64,000 bases of DNA, taken from contig NZ_JAFFPS010000023.1 of the NCBI RefSeq assembly GCF_016919165.1, positions 1 to 64,000 on the forward strand, written 5' to 3'. Positions 32,606 to 41,813 of this stretch are shown here, piece by piece. The DNA is from Leptospira chreensis. GTDB lineage: Bacteria > Spirochaetota > Leptospiria > Leptospirales > Leptospiraceae. The translations under genes and the position numbers were made by a program. Every line of letters begins with the position of its first letter. Positions within the stretch are counted from its first letter, which is position 1. The notes below the pieces were generated by a model. It had not been told where the DNA came from. It worked only from the letters and a program-made list of their open reading frames with translations, and did not search any database.

Positions 32606-33794
32606 CTTTGAATGACTCAAGTCCTAATTCAGTAATCATTTCTAATACAAGTTTATGCAAATTTCCTATTTTGATCTTAACATCTCTATCTGTTTTATAA
32701 TGAGCTGTGGTTCGATCAATCCCATTTAAGGCTGTAATAGATTTTTCAATAAGTTTGGACGGCTTTTCTTTACTTTCTTTGTTCTTTTTTACATCAGAAG
32801 CATTATCAAAATTGTCGATTAGTTTATTTATTATTTCTGGTTTATTGGAATAGGAATTTGGAATTTCATCTAATAAGGCGATCTCAGCTTCAGTATCGAC
32901 TAAAATCTTACAAAGATTTCTTACATCATTATGAGTGAAAGTCATTTCTGATGGATTTGTTATTCGAGTGGCTAAATACATAAACGCTATTTCTAATTTA
33001 TTAGCTAAAGATTTAGTAGTTAAACCTAAATCTTGTTTTTTCTCAACAAGACCCTTTTGAAGATCTATAAAATGTTCATGTAATTGAAAACTTTTTATTA
33101 CTCCATAGTTTTTAGGTTGTTTGAAGTATGATAAAAAATTTTCAATAAGTTTTAATCGATCTAGGTCAAGGCGGACTTGTTTTTCTGACCAACCATACAT
33201 TGACGCTGCAATTTCAGCATGTGTTAAACCTGCTTTTTCACCTTCTGCAATCATAAGAAGATTATTTATAGGGCCGTAGTCTGCAATTTTTTCTTTTGAT
33301 AATTGTAAGCCTGCTTCTATTCGCCAAAGGTCTTTTGCTGAGATGTCTTTAGGTAAACGGACTACCCACAAGAATTTCCATTTACCTGTTGGTTGTTCTG
33401 TGTCAAGTAATTGAATGGTTGCCATTCTTCTATTCCCATTAATGATGATTCCATCAAATGTTATTGCGCCAACTTCGATTTGTTCTCCAACTTTTTGTAA
33501 ATCTTCTTTTAATTTCTTAGCCTCTAATTCGTCCTGAAGTAAAAATTCTTTAATTATATTTATATCTTCTTTATCTTCAGGATTTAATTTTCGTCCTAAT
33601 TTTTTTACGTATTCACTTATTTCCAGATTGAAACGTCTATTATGAATATTGTATTGTAGAAGATCGGTTGGTAGTAAGAAAGAATCGATAATTTCCACTT
33701 TACCTCCAATTAGTAGCTTCTGTTTACCCTTTTGGCAATCGTGCTCTTTAATATAAGCTTCTATCTGATCTGCTCTTCTACTTTTAAGACTCAT
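32583..33794 (-). CDS. ParB/Srx-like nuclease-fold protein, first gene of the accessory operon
   Basis: The protein has 403 residues, with GAGG five bases before the ATG. The ParB-N/sulfiredoxin-like core has ITFDGIIINGNRRMATIQLL near 111-130, the DG..INGNRR motif. A helix-turn-helix, LTHAEIAASMYGWSEKQVRLDLDRLKLIE, lies near 190-220. The remaining ~150 residues are helical. Such proteins bind DNA and, in several defence systems (Dnd-like), hydrolyse ATP or CTP. This one is too divergent to place. It is the promoter-proximal gene of the operon. Confidence 0.7.
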   Translation of the reverse strand: MSLKSRRADQIEAYIKEHDCQKGKQKLLIGGKVEIIDSFLLPTDLLQYNIHNRRFNLEISEYVKKLGRKLNPEDKEDINIIKEFLLQDELEAKKLKEDLQKVGEQIEVGAITFDGIIINGNRRMATIQLLDTEQPTGKWKFLWVVRLPKDISAKDLWRIEAGLQLSKEKIADYGPINNLLMIAEGEKAGLTHAEIAASMYGWSEKQVRLDLDRLKLIENFLSYFKQPKNYGVIKSFQLHEHFIDLQKGLVEKKQDLGLTTKSLANKLEIAFMYLATRITNPSEMTFTHNDVRNLCKILVDTEAEIALLDEIPNSYSNKPEIINKLIDNFDNASDVKKNKESKEKPSKLIEKSITALNGIDRTTAHYKTDRDVKIKIGNLHKLVLEMITELGLESFKDDKNKNR

Positions 33795-33885
33795 AAAAAC
33801 CTCTTCTTTTTTAATATGAGATAAAGAATTTGAATATACATCACCATTCCCCCCTTTCCCTCAAATGATTGCAATCAAACTATCG

Positions 33886-34620
33886 TTATCCTATCCCCCA
33901 CCTGATCACCACCGCAGCAATCCCTGCACCCACTAACGGAGCCACCACGGGGAGCCAGGCATATTTCCAATTCGACTTTCCTTTATTAGGAATCGGTAAA
34001 ATAGAATGAATGATCCTTGGACCTAAGTCGCGTGCGGGATTGATCGCATAACCTGTGGTTCCTCCGAGAGAAAAGCCAATGGCCCAGACAAGGAGTCCCA
34101 CAAATCCGGCTCCAGCGATTCCTTCGGCACCACCATTCAGCGGAGAGAAGATGGCGTGGATTCCTAAAATCAGAATAAAGGTTCCGAGTCCCTCACTGAT
34201 CACATTGGAGACCGTGTTTTTGATCGCCGGTTCTGTAGAGAAGACCGCTAGAATCTTTCCAGAATCTTTGGTTTCTTTCCAATGGGGAAGGTAATGCAAA
34301 TAAACGAGTGCGGCTCCGAGGGCGGCACCACCGATTTGTGCGAGGCTGTAAGGGAGGAAATTGGAAAAATCGCCGGATTGGATACATACAGAGAGTGTGA
34401 CCGCCGGATTTAAGTGAGCTCCAGGACTTCCCAAGGCTTTAGCGACAAGAACGCCAAAACAAACAGCGAGAGCCCAAGCAGTAGTGATTGTGATCCAACC
34501 CGCATCTTTTGCCTTCGACTTTTCTAATAAAACACCCGCAACCACACCATCACCTAAATAAATAAGAACAGCCGTTCCAAAAAATTCACCAATCAGTTCC
34601 AAATTTGCCCCCTTTGGCAT
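33886..34620 (-). CDS. glpF: Aquaglyceroporin (MIP family), glycerol facilitator type
   Basis: This 244-residue protein has about six membrane segments and two half-helices. The two selectivity motifs are HLNPAVT near 66-72 and YAINPARDLGPR near 190-200. The aspartate after the second NPAR (NPARD rather than NPARS) is typical of glycerol facilitators. It would pass glycerol, water and small polyols across the inner membrane. It is divergent from a malic-enzyme gene. Confidence 0.88.
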   Translation of the reverse strand: MPKGANLELIGEFFGTAVLIYLGDGVVAGVLLEKSKAKDAGWITITTAWALAVCFGVLVAKALGSPGAHLNPAVTLSVCIQSGDFSNFLPYSLAQIGGAALGAALVYLHYLPHWKETKDSGKILAVFSTEPAIKNTVSNVISEGLGTFILILGIHAIFSPLNGGAEGIAGAGFVGLLVWAIGFSLGGTTGYAINPARDLGPRIIHSILPIPNKGKSNWKYAWLPVVAPLVGAGIAAVVIRWGIG

Positions 34621-34736
34621 TTCGTAAGGACTTTATCTAAAGGGACATAGGACTTCCATCAACCCTTTTTGAACGGGCTTTCCTCCAATTTATTCTAGGA
34701 TTTTCCGTTGAATCATAAATCGTGGGAAAATAGACC

Positions 34737-36029
34737 ATGAAAAATAGCGCGCTTGAGTATCACTCTAGGTTTCCGAAAGGAAAAACCAAAGTAGTTCCGA
34801 CAAAACCAACGGAGAACAGTTACGACCTGTCCTTGGCCTACTCACCGGGCGTCGCTTACCCTTGCCTCGAAATCGAAAAACAACCTGATCTCGTTTATGA
34901 ATACACAAATCGAGGAAACTTAGTCGGAATCATCACCAATGGAACTGCTATTTTGGGTCTTGGCAATATTGGAGCTTCCGCGGGAAAACCAGTGATGGAA
35001 GGAAAGGCAGTTTTATTCAAAAAATTTGCCGGCATCGATGTGTTTGATATCGAAATTAATGAAACAGATCCTGAAAAATTTATCACTATCGTAAAGGCCC
35101 TCGAACCAACGTTTGGTGGGATCAACTTGGAAGACATCCGGGCTCCGGAATGTTTTCATATTGAAAAAACTTTAGATCAAAGTATGAAGATTCCTGTATT
35201 TCATGATGACCAACATGGAACAGCAATCATCTCTACTGCTGCACTACTCAATTCATTAGAACTTACTGGTAAAAAAGCTGGTAACTTAAAAGTGGTCATC
35301 AATGGAGCAGGCGCTGCTGCGATTTCCATTGCAGAGATGTTAACACATATTGGTGTCAAACATGAATCCATTTATATGTTGGATTCTCGCGGTGTGATCA
35401 ATCACAAACGAACAAACTTACATGAATCTAAGTTACCATTCATTCGCAAAACAGATGCGGAAACTCTAGAAGATATCTTTCCAGGAACTGACCTTTTTAT
35501 TGGAGTCTCTGTTGCCAATGTGGTGACAGAAGCTATGGTAAAGACAATGGCTGAAAAACCCATTATGTTTGCTCTTGCCAATCCCGATCCAGAAATTCCT
35601 TATCCGGATGCTAAACTTGCAAGACCAGATCTCATTATGGCAACAGGTCGCAGCGATTATCCTAACCAAGTGAATAACGTACTTGGATTTCCATTTATCT
35701 TTCGCGGGGCACTCGATGTTCGTGCGAAGGTAGTGAACATGGAGATGAAGTTAGCTGCCGCTTATGCCTTAAGTGAACTCACAAAACTTCCTGTTCCTAC
35801 AGAAGTGAACGAAGCGTATAATGAATTAGAAATCCGATTTGGTGCCGATTACATCATTCCCAAACCTTTAGATTCACGTGTTCTTTACCATGTGGCACCC
35901 GCAGTGGCAGAAGCTGCTGTCAAAACAGGTGTGAACCAAGTAGAGTATCCGGGACGCGAAGCTTATATCAAGTTTTTGGAATCGATCATGGCCCAACAAC
36001 AAGAACCTATCAGCGTTTTAGAAATCTAA
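34737..36029 (+). CDS. Malic enzyme (NAD(P)-dependent, single-domain form)
   Basis: This 430-residue protein carries the malic-enzyme core: [69 protein letters not shown] and [20 protein letters not shown], which includes the metal-binding Glu/Asp residues. The Rossmann part has [15 protein letters not shown]. It is the short type, without a phosphotransacetylase domain. It converts malate to pyruvate and CO2 in the cytosol. Confidence 0.9.
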   Translation: MKNSALEYHSRFPKGKTKVVPTKPTENSYDLSLAYSPGVAYPCLEIEKQPDLVYEYTNRGNLVGIITNGTAILGLGNIGASAGKPVMEGKAVLFKKFAGIDVFDIEINETDPEKFITIVKALEPTFGGINLEDIRAPECFHIEKTLDQSMKIPVFHDDQHGTAIISTAALLNSLELTGKKAGNLKVVINGAGAAAISIAEMLTHIGVKHESIYMLDSRGVINHKRTNLHESKLPFIRKTDAETLEDIFPGTDLFIGVSVANVVTEAMVKTMAEKPIMFALANPDPEIPYPDAKLARPDLIMATGRSDYPNQVNNVLGFPFIFRGALDVRAKVVNMEMKLAAAYALSELTKLPVPTEVNEAYNELEIRFGADYIIPKPLDSRVLYHVAPAVAEAAVKTGVNQVEYPGREAYIKFLESIMAQQQEPISVLEI

Positions 36030-36050
36030 ATCCAACTTAACCCATCAAAG

Positions 36051-36096
36051 TACAACAATCCGTTCTCTTGCGAGGGGAAGGTTGTATTTTGATTTT
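36051..36096 (+). terminator. Probable terminator of the malic-enzyme gene
   Basis: Arms TACAAC and GTTGTA (36051-36056, 36081-36086) enclose a 24-base region with a small inner hairpin CTC-TTGC-GAG. They are followed by TTTTGATTTT. Confidence 0.4.
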
Positions 36097-36215
36097 GTAT
36101 TCAAACTAGGTCTGGTTCTGATTTTGGCTGTGTTTTGCTAAATTTCCTTTCCCTTTCATTGAATTCCCATTTGTTTTGTTTCAACTCAATTCATTTTAAT
36201 TGGAATCTATTGCAT

Positions 36216-36665
36216 TCAGTTGGATTGGATTTTACTAGAGATCCAGCTATCCACTGCTAGTTGGCCACCGCCGGCAATCATTAAAATCACTGCCATTCCT
36301 ATGGCGAGGAGATGGTATTCAAATCCTTCTCCTGGTTGTTGGTTGAACCAATTCATAAAAAATCCGTTTTTTCTTACGTAAATGGCAGCTCCGATCATGG
36401 TAATCCCAATCCCCAAAGAAGAGATCCTTGTGAAGAGTCCAAAAATTAAACCAAGGGCTCCGAAAGATTCGGCGATGATGACTAAAAATCCCACCACATA
36501 AGGAATCCCTTCTGATTTAAAAAAATCCAAAGTGGCCGAATACCCGTATCCGCCAAACATTCCGAATAACTTTTGTAATCCGTGGGGAAGGATCACTAAA
36601 CCTAAAACGAGTCGCAATAAAGTAAGAAGCCAACTGGCTTCTGTGTAGAATAATTTTTCTAACAT
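36216..36665 (-). CDS. DoxX family membrane protein
   Basis: This 149-residue protein has four membrane segments. LRLVLGLVILPHGLQKLFGMFGGYG opens with the DoxX pattern (GxxFxxHGxQK). LVIIAESFGALGLIFGLFTRISSLGIGITMIGA follows, with the conserved E and TR. Members are associated with quinol or sulfur redox and stress resistance. It follows the divergent-style AraC regulator on the same strand. Confidence 0.85.
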   Translation of the reverse strand: MLEKLFYTEASWLLTLLRLVLGLVILPHGLQKLFGMFGGYGYSATLDFFKSEGIPYVVGFLVIIAESFGALGLIFGLFTRISSLGIGITMIGAAIYVRKNGFFMNWFNQQPGEGFEYHLLAIGMAVILMIAGGGQLAVDSWISSKIQSN

Positions 36666-36736
36666 TCCATTCTCCTAAAATTCTGGTTTTATCTTACAGA
36701 AAAACCGGACTTTGGTAAATGGAGAGAATTGGATTT

Positions 36737-37609
36737 TTATGGTAGTTTTCGTTTGAGAAGCCGAAAGTTTTCTGGTGAGTTTGCGGTATGCGATTTGAAA
36801 AATTTACTAAAATAGGAATTGTCAACAAATCCTAAAGTCAAAGCAATTTGATTGATATTCAAATCGGAATGGAGTAAGAGTCGTTTGATTTCTAAAACCA
36901 ATCTTTCTTGGATCACGGATTTTGCCGATTTTCCATACTCGTTTTGGCATAATTGATTCAAACTTCCAGTGGAGATTCCCATTTCTTTTGCATAATAAGA
37001 AGTTGTTTTTTGATCTTTGAAATTCTGTTCTAATAAACTAAAAAAATCCCATAACTTAGAATCCACTTTAGATGTTTCCGGATAGGTGGTCTGAAATTCA
37101 TTTAAGGATTGTTGTAAGACCAATTGGATTAAAAGAAATACCATCGAAGGATTGGTTTGGGAATTTGTTTCAGTGAGTAATCTTTCAAAATCATTTCTTA
37201 ATTGTTTTGAGTCGTGGATGGTCAACTTACAGTTTGGATTTCCCAATTGAAAGAAAGGATAGTTTTGAAAACTCGAGACCGATCCTCCCTGTTCCGAGAG
37301 ATAGTCTGGATAAATCTTCAAAGCATAACCTTTCACCGGTTTAGAAAAAGTCCAGGAATGCACTTGGCCTGGCCTCAAGAAGAAAAGAGTATTCTCTTCA
37401 ATCGTATGGGATTGGAAGTCAATGGAGTGAGTTCCTTTTCCTTCGGTGAAGTAAAACAAAGCATAATAAGAATGTCTATGGGAACTGGCAAAGGTTTGGA
37501 AATCATCTGGCAATTCTTCGAGCCTACCTACATAAAAATAAGGATGGGCCTTATCTTTTTGAATCTCTGTTAGGTGGATCATAGGAATGTTTTTTATTTC
37601 TGTGTGCAT
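36737..37609 (-). CDS. AraC family transcriptional regulator
   Basis: The protein has 290 residues. The N-terminal cupin sensor reads HRHSYYALFYFTEGKGTHSIDF, then FFLRPGQVHSWTF. The C-terminal HTH runs about 190-285 (YYAKEMGISTGSLNQLCQNEYGKSAKSVIQ, then LGFVDNSYFSKFFKSHTANSPENFR). It is directly upstream of the DoxX gene on the same strand, the likely target. The inducer is unknown. Confidence 0.87.
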   Translation of the reverse strand: MHTEIKNIPMIHLTEIQKDKAHPYFYVGRLEELPDDFQTFASSHRHSYYALFYFTEGKGTHSIDFQSHTIEENTLFFLRPGQVHSWTFSKPVKGYALKIYPDYLSEQGGSVSSFQNYPFFQLGNPNCKLTIHDSKQLRNDFERLLTETNSQTNPSMVFLLIQLVLQQSLNEFQTTYPETSKVDSKLWDFFSLLEQNFKDQKTTSYYAKEMGISTGSLNQLCQNEYGKSAKSVIQERLVLEIKRLLLHSDLNINQIALTLGFVDNSYFSKFFKSHTANSPENFRLLKRKLP

Positions 37610-37784
37610 GGACCCATTTCCTATTTTCTGAAAGTTGTATTTTCCGATCCAAACCCGTAAATTAGCATATTCCCAAATCCGGCCGGAGGTGGTTTCCCCT
37701 GGAAATCTTTTTATGGAAACGAACCCCGGAACCGACTACGTAAAAAAAATCTGAAAAAATACAAAAAACAGGATAAAAAAGTTC

Positions 37785-37830
37785 TTGATAGATTTTGTGC
37801 AATGCACATAACTGTGTTGTGCATTGCACA
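37785..37830 (+). promoter_or_regulatory. Phasin promoter with two palindromic operator sites
   Basis: TTGATA (37785-37790) is the -35 box, and CATAACT near 37807-37813 serves as the -10. Two copies of the 13-bp palindrome TGTGCA-N-TGCACA flank the -10, at 37796-37808 and 37818-37830, with centres 22 bp apart, or about two helical turns. This resembles the TGC...GCA operators bound by PhaR-type repressors of polyhydroxyalkanoate granule proteins. No phaR gene is in the window. Confidence 0.7.
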
Positions 37831-37856
37831 AATAGGTGAAAACCAGGAGCTAAATT

Positions 37857-38228
37857 ATGGAAAAACAAATCATGGACATTCTTAACGCAGGTATCGGACT
37901 TTTCCAATCAGGAAAAGAAGGTCTTGGAAAAGCGAAAACTGAGTTGGAAACAACTTATAATGAATTAGTATCCAAAGGTGCTTTGGATAACACGGAAGAC
38001 TCTGTAAAGATTCGCCAATCCGTTGACAAAATCCTAACAGACATTAAAGAATTCTCTAGTGTTGCTGGAAAAAACTACGATGAAACTCGTTCTAAAATCG
38101 TAGAAAACTACAACAAAATTGCAGAAGAAATCAAAGCAAAAATGCCTGAAGGAAAAATCGAATCCGTAAAAGCAAAAATCAATGAAGTTGCGGAATCTAT
38201 CAAAAAAACAGGTGCTGCAAAAGCATAA
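37857..38228 (+). CDS. Phasin-like helical granule-associated protein
   Basis: This 123-residue protein is almost wholly amphipathic helix, with [16 protein letters not shown] turns and no cysteines. [21 protein letters not shown] opens the phasin pattern. [18 protein letters not shown] and the final [16 protein letters not shown] support it. Phasins coat polyhydroxyalkanoate granules, or act more generally as membrane-surface helical proteins. Two palindromic operators sit in its promoter. It is monocistronic with a good terminator. Confidence 0.72.
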   Translation: MEKQIMDILNAGIGLFQSGKEGLGKAKTELETTYNELVSKGALDNTEDSVKIRQSVDKILTDIKEFSSVAGKNYDETRSKIVENYNKIAEEIKAKMPEGKIESVKAKINEVAESIKKTGAAKA

Positions 38229-38246
38229 GTTTCTTTAAAGAAGAGG

Positions 38247-38270
38247 AGGTCGGAATCCCGACCTTTTCTC
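38247..38270 (+). terminator. Rho-independent terminator of the phasin gene
   Basis: A perfect 7-bp stem AGGTCGG / CCGACCT (38247-38253, 38258-38264) with a four-base loop is followed by TTTTCTCTTTTC. Confidence 0.75.
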
Positions 38271-38404
38271 TTTTCTTTATCCATTATTCCTTTCTTACAA
38301 TCCTCATTTAAAACATTCGAACTTCTAATTCTTACTAACCTCAATTCTCCCTCGATTTACTTTCCCTATTGACAGACCTTTCTTTTTGACTCATTCTGGA
38401 ATCA

Positions 38405-39241
38405 ATGTTTCGCTCCTATGTTTCATTCATTTTTATTTCTTTATTTTGTATCTCTTGTTCTCTGGCTGACCTACGTCCTCCCACCTTACAAAATGTAGGT
38501 TTGAATCCAGACTTAAAGAAGAAAGGATTGTCTGTGATTACAAGTCCTCCTGTAAAGGAACTCACACCAGGCAATTGGAAAGAATACAAACAAATCCAGT
38601 TTGTATTAAAGGATGTTTGGCATTCTAAGTTTTTTCGTTTTTTCACTCCTATCAAAGAATCAGAACAAAGACTTCGTGTGTATTTGGATTTTGAAAAAGA
38701 TGCGATGGAAGTGGAATTTCTCGGTGGTGAAAAAAAAGGTCTGATCCTTGGTCTTGTCAAAAAAGATGCCTACCAAATTGCCGCTGACACCGGAAAGGTT
38801 TTTACTGGCGATGATGAAGTTCGTGTATATTTAGAATCTCTTCGGTTGTATTTAACACTGCCTTGGCGACTGACTGAGTTTCCCATCATTCAGTATGCGG
38901 GACCTGTCCAACAATTAGGTCAAGATTTTGAAGTCGTGTACTTTACATCCGTACAAACCAATGCCACTCCCGATACGGACCAATATGTTGGTTACTTTGA
39001 AAAAACAAGCGGTGCTTTGGAATGGATGGAGTTCACTTACCGCGAACTTTTTAGTTTTTACAAAGGTGTTTTAAAATACGGGTATTATGAAGTTTGGAAC
39101 GACAAACAATACCCAAGAAGGATTAGCATCTTAGACAAGTTTGGTGATTCCGATTTCATTCACGAGATCCGCATCGAAAAGATAGAAATTCCGAAACAAC
39201 CTATGGAAGAAGAGGATAAGGTTTTGGAACTACCGGAATAA
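38405..39241 (+). CDS. Lipoprotein of unknown function
   Basis: The protein has 278 residues. The signal peptide ends ISLFCISC (Cys18). The mature protein is beta-rich, with many Tyr/Phe and no motif I recognise (KEYKQIQFVLKDVWHSKFF; LESLRLYLTLPWRLTEFP). Position only suggests an envelope role. Confidence 0.65.
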   Translation: MFRSYVSFIFISLFCISCSLADLRPPTLQNVGLNPDLKKKGLSVITSPPVKELTPGNWKEYKQIQFVLKDVWHSKFFRFFTPIKESEQRLRVYLDFEKDAMEVEFLGGEKKGLILGLVKKDAYQIAADTGKVFTGDDEVRVYLESLRLYLTLPWRLTEFPIIQYAGPVQQLGQDFEVVYFTSVQTNATPDTDQYVGYFEKTSGALEWMEFTYRELFSFYKGVLKYGYYEVWNDKQYPRRISILDKFGDSDFIHEIRIEKIEIPKQPMEEEDKVLELPE

Positions 39242-39260
39242 GCGAAAGGGATCGTAGCGG

Positions 39261-39335
39261 AAATCCTGCGATGCAACAGTATGTTGCTTTGCAGATTGTA
39301 GCGGAGAGCCCGGTCCACCACCGTTCCGGTGGTGG
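39261..39335. repeat. Dispersed-repeat fragment and a strong GC hairpin
   Basis: AAATCCTGCGAT at 39261-39272 is shared exactly with 12981-12992. Next to it a 9-bp perfect stem CCACCACCG / CGGTGGTGG with loop TTC lies at 39315-39335. The interval 39242-39387 holds no gene. The high GC here contrasts with the flanks, as expected of a repeat insertion. Confidence 0.5.
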
Positions 39336-39387
39336 ATTCGCCCCCATCAAAGGAATGGAAAGGGTGAATTTGAAAACTGAAAAGTTT

Positions 39388-39425
39388 AAATAACCACTAC
39401 CAAAGTTTGTTAGCAGTGGTTATTT
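39388..39425. terminator. Bidirectional terminator between convergent genes
   Basis: Arms AAATAACCACT and AGTGGTTATTT (39388-39398, 39415-39425) give a perfect 11-bp stem with a 16-base loop and T/A runs on both sides. It separates the lipoprotein gene from the TonB operon. Confidence 0.75.
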
Positions 39426-39426
39426 T

Positions 39427-40023
39427 TTAATTCAATGTAAATCGAATGGGAACGAGGACTTTTACCGTAATGGCTTTTCCTTCTAAAATGGAAGGAGAAA
39501 ATCGTTTTCTACGGTAAACTTTGATGGCTTCTTCTTCAAGTCCACCACCTAACTGCTTTCCTACGGATCTAACTCGTAAAACTTCTCCTGTATTTCCAAT
39601 GATGACTTCTAAGGTCATGGTTCCTGTCACACCGAGTGCTTTGGCATCGGAAGTATATTCAGGGCGAACGTTGGGAGATAAGTCTACGGGTGAGGTAGCA
39701 CCAGATACAATAGGATCAGATGCACCAGCAATTCTTGGGTCTTCTTTTTTATCTTCTTTTTCTTTGTCGGTAAGATCAAAGTCACCATCAGTTGGTTTCG
39801 AATCAGTGGATGGTTCTTGGATTTGGACATTGTCAATGAATGCCACTTCTTCCACGAGACTATCCAAACTATCCGTATCCAAATGCGGAGTGAACCAAAA
39901 GAGAATGATGACGGCTTGTAAAAAGGCAGATATAGCAAGACCAGTTTCGATTCGGTACCGATCGATAAATCGATGGATCCGATCTCGTTTAGATCTTCTT
40001 TGTTTAACAACTGTTCCGTTCAC
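39427..40023 (-). CDS. TonB-family energy transducer
   Basis: The protein has 198 residues. Its one membrane anchor near 28-48 (GLAISAFLQAVIILFWF) is followed by a charged linker (DLTDKEKEDKKEDPRIAG). The TonB_C domain near 125-195 has VRPEYTSDAKALGVTGTMTLE and VIIGNTGEVLRVRSVGKQ, and ends VLVPIRFTLN. It would carry proton-motive force to outer-membrane transporters with the adjacent ExbB/ExbD proteins. Its start lies one base after the ExbD stop. Confidence 0.85.
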   Translation of the reverse strand: MNGTVVKQRRSKRDRIHRFIDRYRIETGLAISAFLQAVIILFWFTPHLDTDSLDSLVEEVAFIDNVQIQEPSTDSKPTDGDFDLTDKEKEDKKEDPRIAGASDPIVSGATSPVDLSPNVRPEYTSDAKALGVTGTMTLEVIIGNTGEVLRVRSVGKQLGGGLEEEAIKVYRRKRFSPSILEGKAITVKVLVPIRFTLN

Positions 40024-40024
40024 G

Positions 40025-40447
40025 TTACTTCCCTTTTAACCCGCCACCTTGGGTGGTCTTGGTAACGAGGGAAACCTTTAAGGCCCCTATCTCTCGAAGG
40101 GTTTCGAAAACACTATCTAATTCTTCGTATGTTAAATCTTGATCCGCATGAATCAAAACTTTCAAGTCAGGTGTCGTTGAAAGTTTTGCACGAATCTCAC
40201 TCATGGCTTCGTTGAGTTCCATTTTTACTGAGTTGAAATAGACAGTTCTTTTTTCATCAGCAGTTAAGTAAAGATTGGCAATCTTTTTGTTTAACTGTTC
40301 TCCACCAGGAACATCTGGTAGATTGATGGGAAGGTCTGGATCCGAATCCAATACGGAGGTTACCATAAAGAACACGAGGAGTAAGAAGGCAATGTCTGCC
40401 ATCGAACTTACGGGAACTGAAGGTGCGACTCTCTTTCTTCGTAACAT
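40025..40447 (-). CDS. exbD: ExbD/TolR-type biopolymer transport protein, copy 1
   Basis: The protein has 140 residues. After [21 protein letters not shown], the membrane helix with the essential aspartate in [12 protein letters not shown], comes a periplasmic domain. The tail is [25 protein letters not shown]. It is part of the ExbB-ExbD-ExbD-TonB operon, with one base between it and tonB. Confidence 0.9.
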   Translation of the reverse strand: MLRRKRVAPSVPVSSMADIAFLLLVFFMVTSVLDSDPDLPINLPDVPGGEQLNKKIANLYLTADEKRTVYFNSVKMELNEAMSEIRAKLSTTPDLKVLIHADQDLTYEELDSVFETLREIGALKVSLVTKTTQGGGLKGK

Positions 40448-40448
40448 A

Positions 40449-40868
40449 TTATTTCTTCTTTCTCACTGAGATTTTTTCAAATCCACGTAGTTGAATTGCT
40501 GATAGTGCATCCAACATCTTTGCATATTTGGTATCACCGGTTGTAACAATGAGCGCTAGTTTGTTTTTAAGATCCGGGATTTCCATTTGGTTTAGGTCAT
40601 CACGAAACTCTTGCAAATTAGTGTATTCTTTCGTTCCGAAAGCCGTGTTACGCATTTTGTATCTGTCTTGGGTGACCAAAATTTCATATACATTCTTTCG
40701 TAAAAACGGCTGAGGTTCGGATTGTTTGCGAGGAAGGGAAATGTTGAGTCCTTCCTTTACAAAGAATACGGCAGTTACCATAAAAAATACCAAGAGTAGA
40801 AAGGCAATATCCGACATAGATGCTGCCGATATCTCCTCTAGTTCTTGTTTTTTCTTTAACTTAATCAT
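40449..40868 (-). CDS. exbD: ExbD/TolR-type biopolymer transport protein, copy 2
   Basis: The protein has 139 residues. The same helix start, [20 protein letters not shown], carries the aspartate, then a periplasmic domain. It ends with [22 protein letters not shown]. Two ExbD proteins beside one ExbB are known from other spirochaetes and Bacteroidota; they may form a heteromeric ring. Confidence 0.9.
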   Translation of the reverse strand: MIKLKKKQELEEISAASMSDIAFLLLVFFMVTAVFFVKEGLNISLPRKQSEPQPFLRKNVYEILVTQDRYKMRNTAFGTKEYTNLQEFRDDLNQMEIPDLKNKLALIVTTGDTKYAKMLDALSAIQLRGFEKISVRKKK

Positions 40869-40888
40869 GGTTCGTTACTATCCGCTCG

Positions 40889-41728
40889 TTACGCTTTTTT
40901 ACCGGCTTTGAGTTTTAAATATTCTTTGTAAATTTTGTTAGCAGCTTCTTCTACTTCAGAAGTAAAAAATCCCACTCGGCCTTGTAAGTATTGGTAGAAT
41001 GTCATTGCAGGAATCGCAACGATAAGACCAGCAGCTGTTGTGATTAACGCTTCTTTAATACCACCAGCAACTACTTTTGCGTTTACTTGGTCAGCGTTAG
41101 CAATCGCATCAAAGGCGTTGATCATACCAGATACAGTTCCAAGGAATCCAACGAGAGGTGCAATGGTGGAAACAGCAGAAAGAACTGTAAGTCCTTTTTC
41201 TAGAAGTGTCATGACTTCACCTGCTTCTCTTTCAATACCGGATGCAAAGATCTCTGGATCGTTTTGAGAAACTTCCATACCATTTTTTAGAATGTCAGTA
41301 ATCCGTTGGCCTTCGTTTGCTTTTAAGAATTCTTCCACACCATTCATACCAGATGCATCGATCGCATCTTGTAAGTCTTGGTTGAATCCTTTTCTTACTA
41401 ATTTTGCAGTGAAGAAAAAGTAGATCCTTTCAAGAATCACTCCGAATGCAATGATCGAAGAAAGTAGGAGGGGCCACATAGACCATCCACCAGTAACAAA
41501 TAAACTTATGAGTCCAATTTCGGATTCTTTTTGTGGGGCTTCCGCAGGCGCTTCTGCTACAGGAGCAGCTGTCTCTGTCGGAGTTTCCGTTGTTTGTGCG
41601 GTTTCAGCCGTTGGGGCAGCAGGTGCTGTTTGTGCTTCGAGTTTTCCTGCAAGAGTAAAGATTGTGATGAGTGCGATCACAAAAGACAAAGTGACTTTCG
41701 CTTTTGTCTGGTTACATGAGAATTTCAT
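40889..41728 (-). CDS. exbB: ExbB/TolQ-type proton channel with signal peptide and Pro/Ala-rich linker
   Basis: From ATG 41728 the protein has 279 residues. The frame opens at 41740, but GGAG in those first codons is the ribosome-binding site for the second ATG. A signal-like segment ([20 protein letters not shown]) is followed by a low-complexity A/P/T/E stretch to about residue 65, then three membrane helices ([58 protein letters not shown]). It forms the proton channel of the TonB motor and is the first gene of the operon. Confidence 0.88.
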   Translation of the reverse strand: MKFSCNQTKAKVTLSFVIALITIFTLAGKLEAQTAPAAPTAETAQTTETPTETAAPVAEAPAEAPQKESEIGLISLFVTGGWSMWPLLLSSIIAFGVILERIYFFFTAKLVRKGFNQDLQDAIDASGMNGVEEFLKANEGQRITDILKNGMEVSQNDPEIFASGIEREAGEVMTLLEKGLTVLSAVSTIAPLVGFLGTVSGMINAFDAIANADQVNAKVVAGGIKEALITTAAGLIVAIPAMTFYQYLQGRVGFFTSEVEEAANKIYKEYLKLKAGKKA

Positions 41729-41813
41729 GAATGTCTCCATATCTAATTGATATGTTTCAAATTTAGAGTATCCTTGTTACAAATAGATTACAGCGGAATG
41801 ACAAAGTTGGAAA

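Noticed and set aside
28607..33794. DISARM or BREX system
   Set aside because: An SNF2 helicase and a methyltransferase are shared with DISARM class 1, but DrmA/B/C are missing, and PglZ/BrxL-type proteins are absent.
39521..40039. 172-residue plus-strand frame
   Set aside because: Antisense shadow of the TonB-like gene, with unnatural composition.
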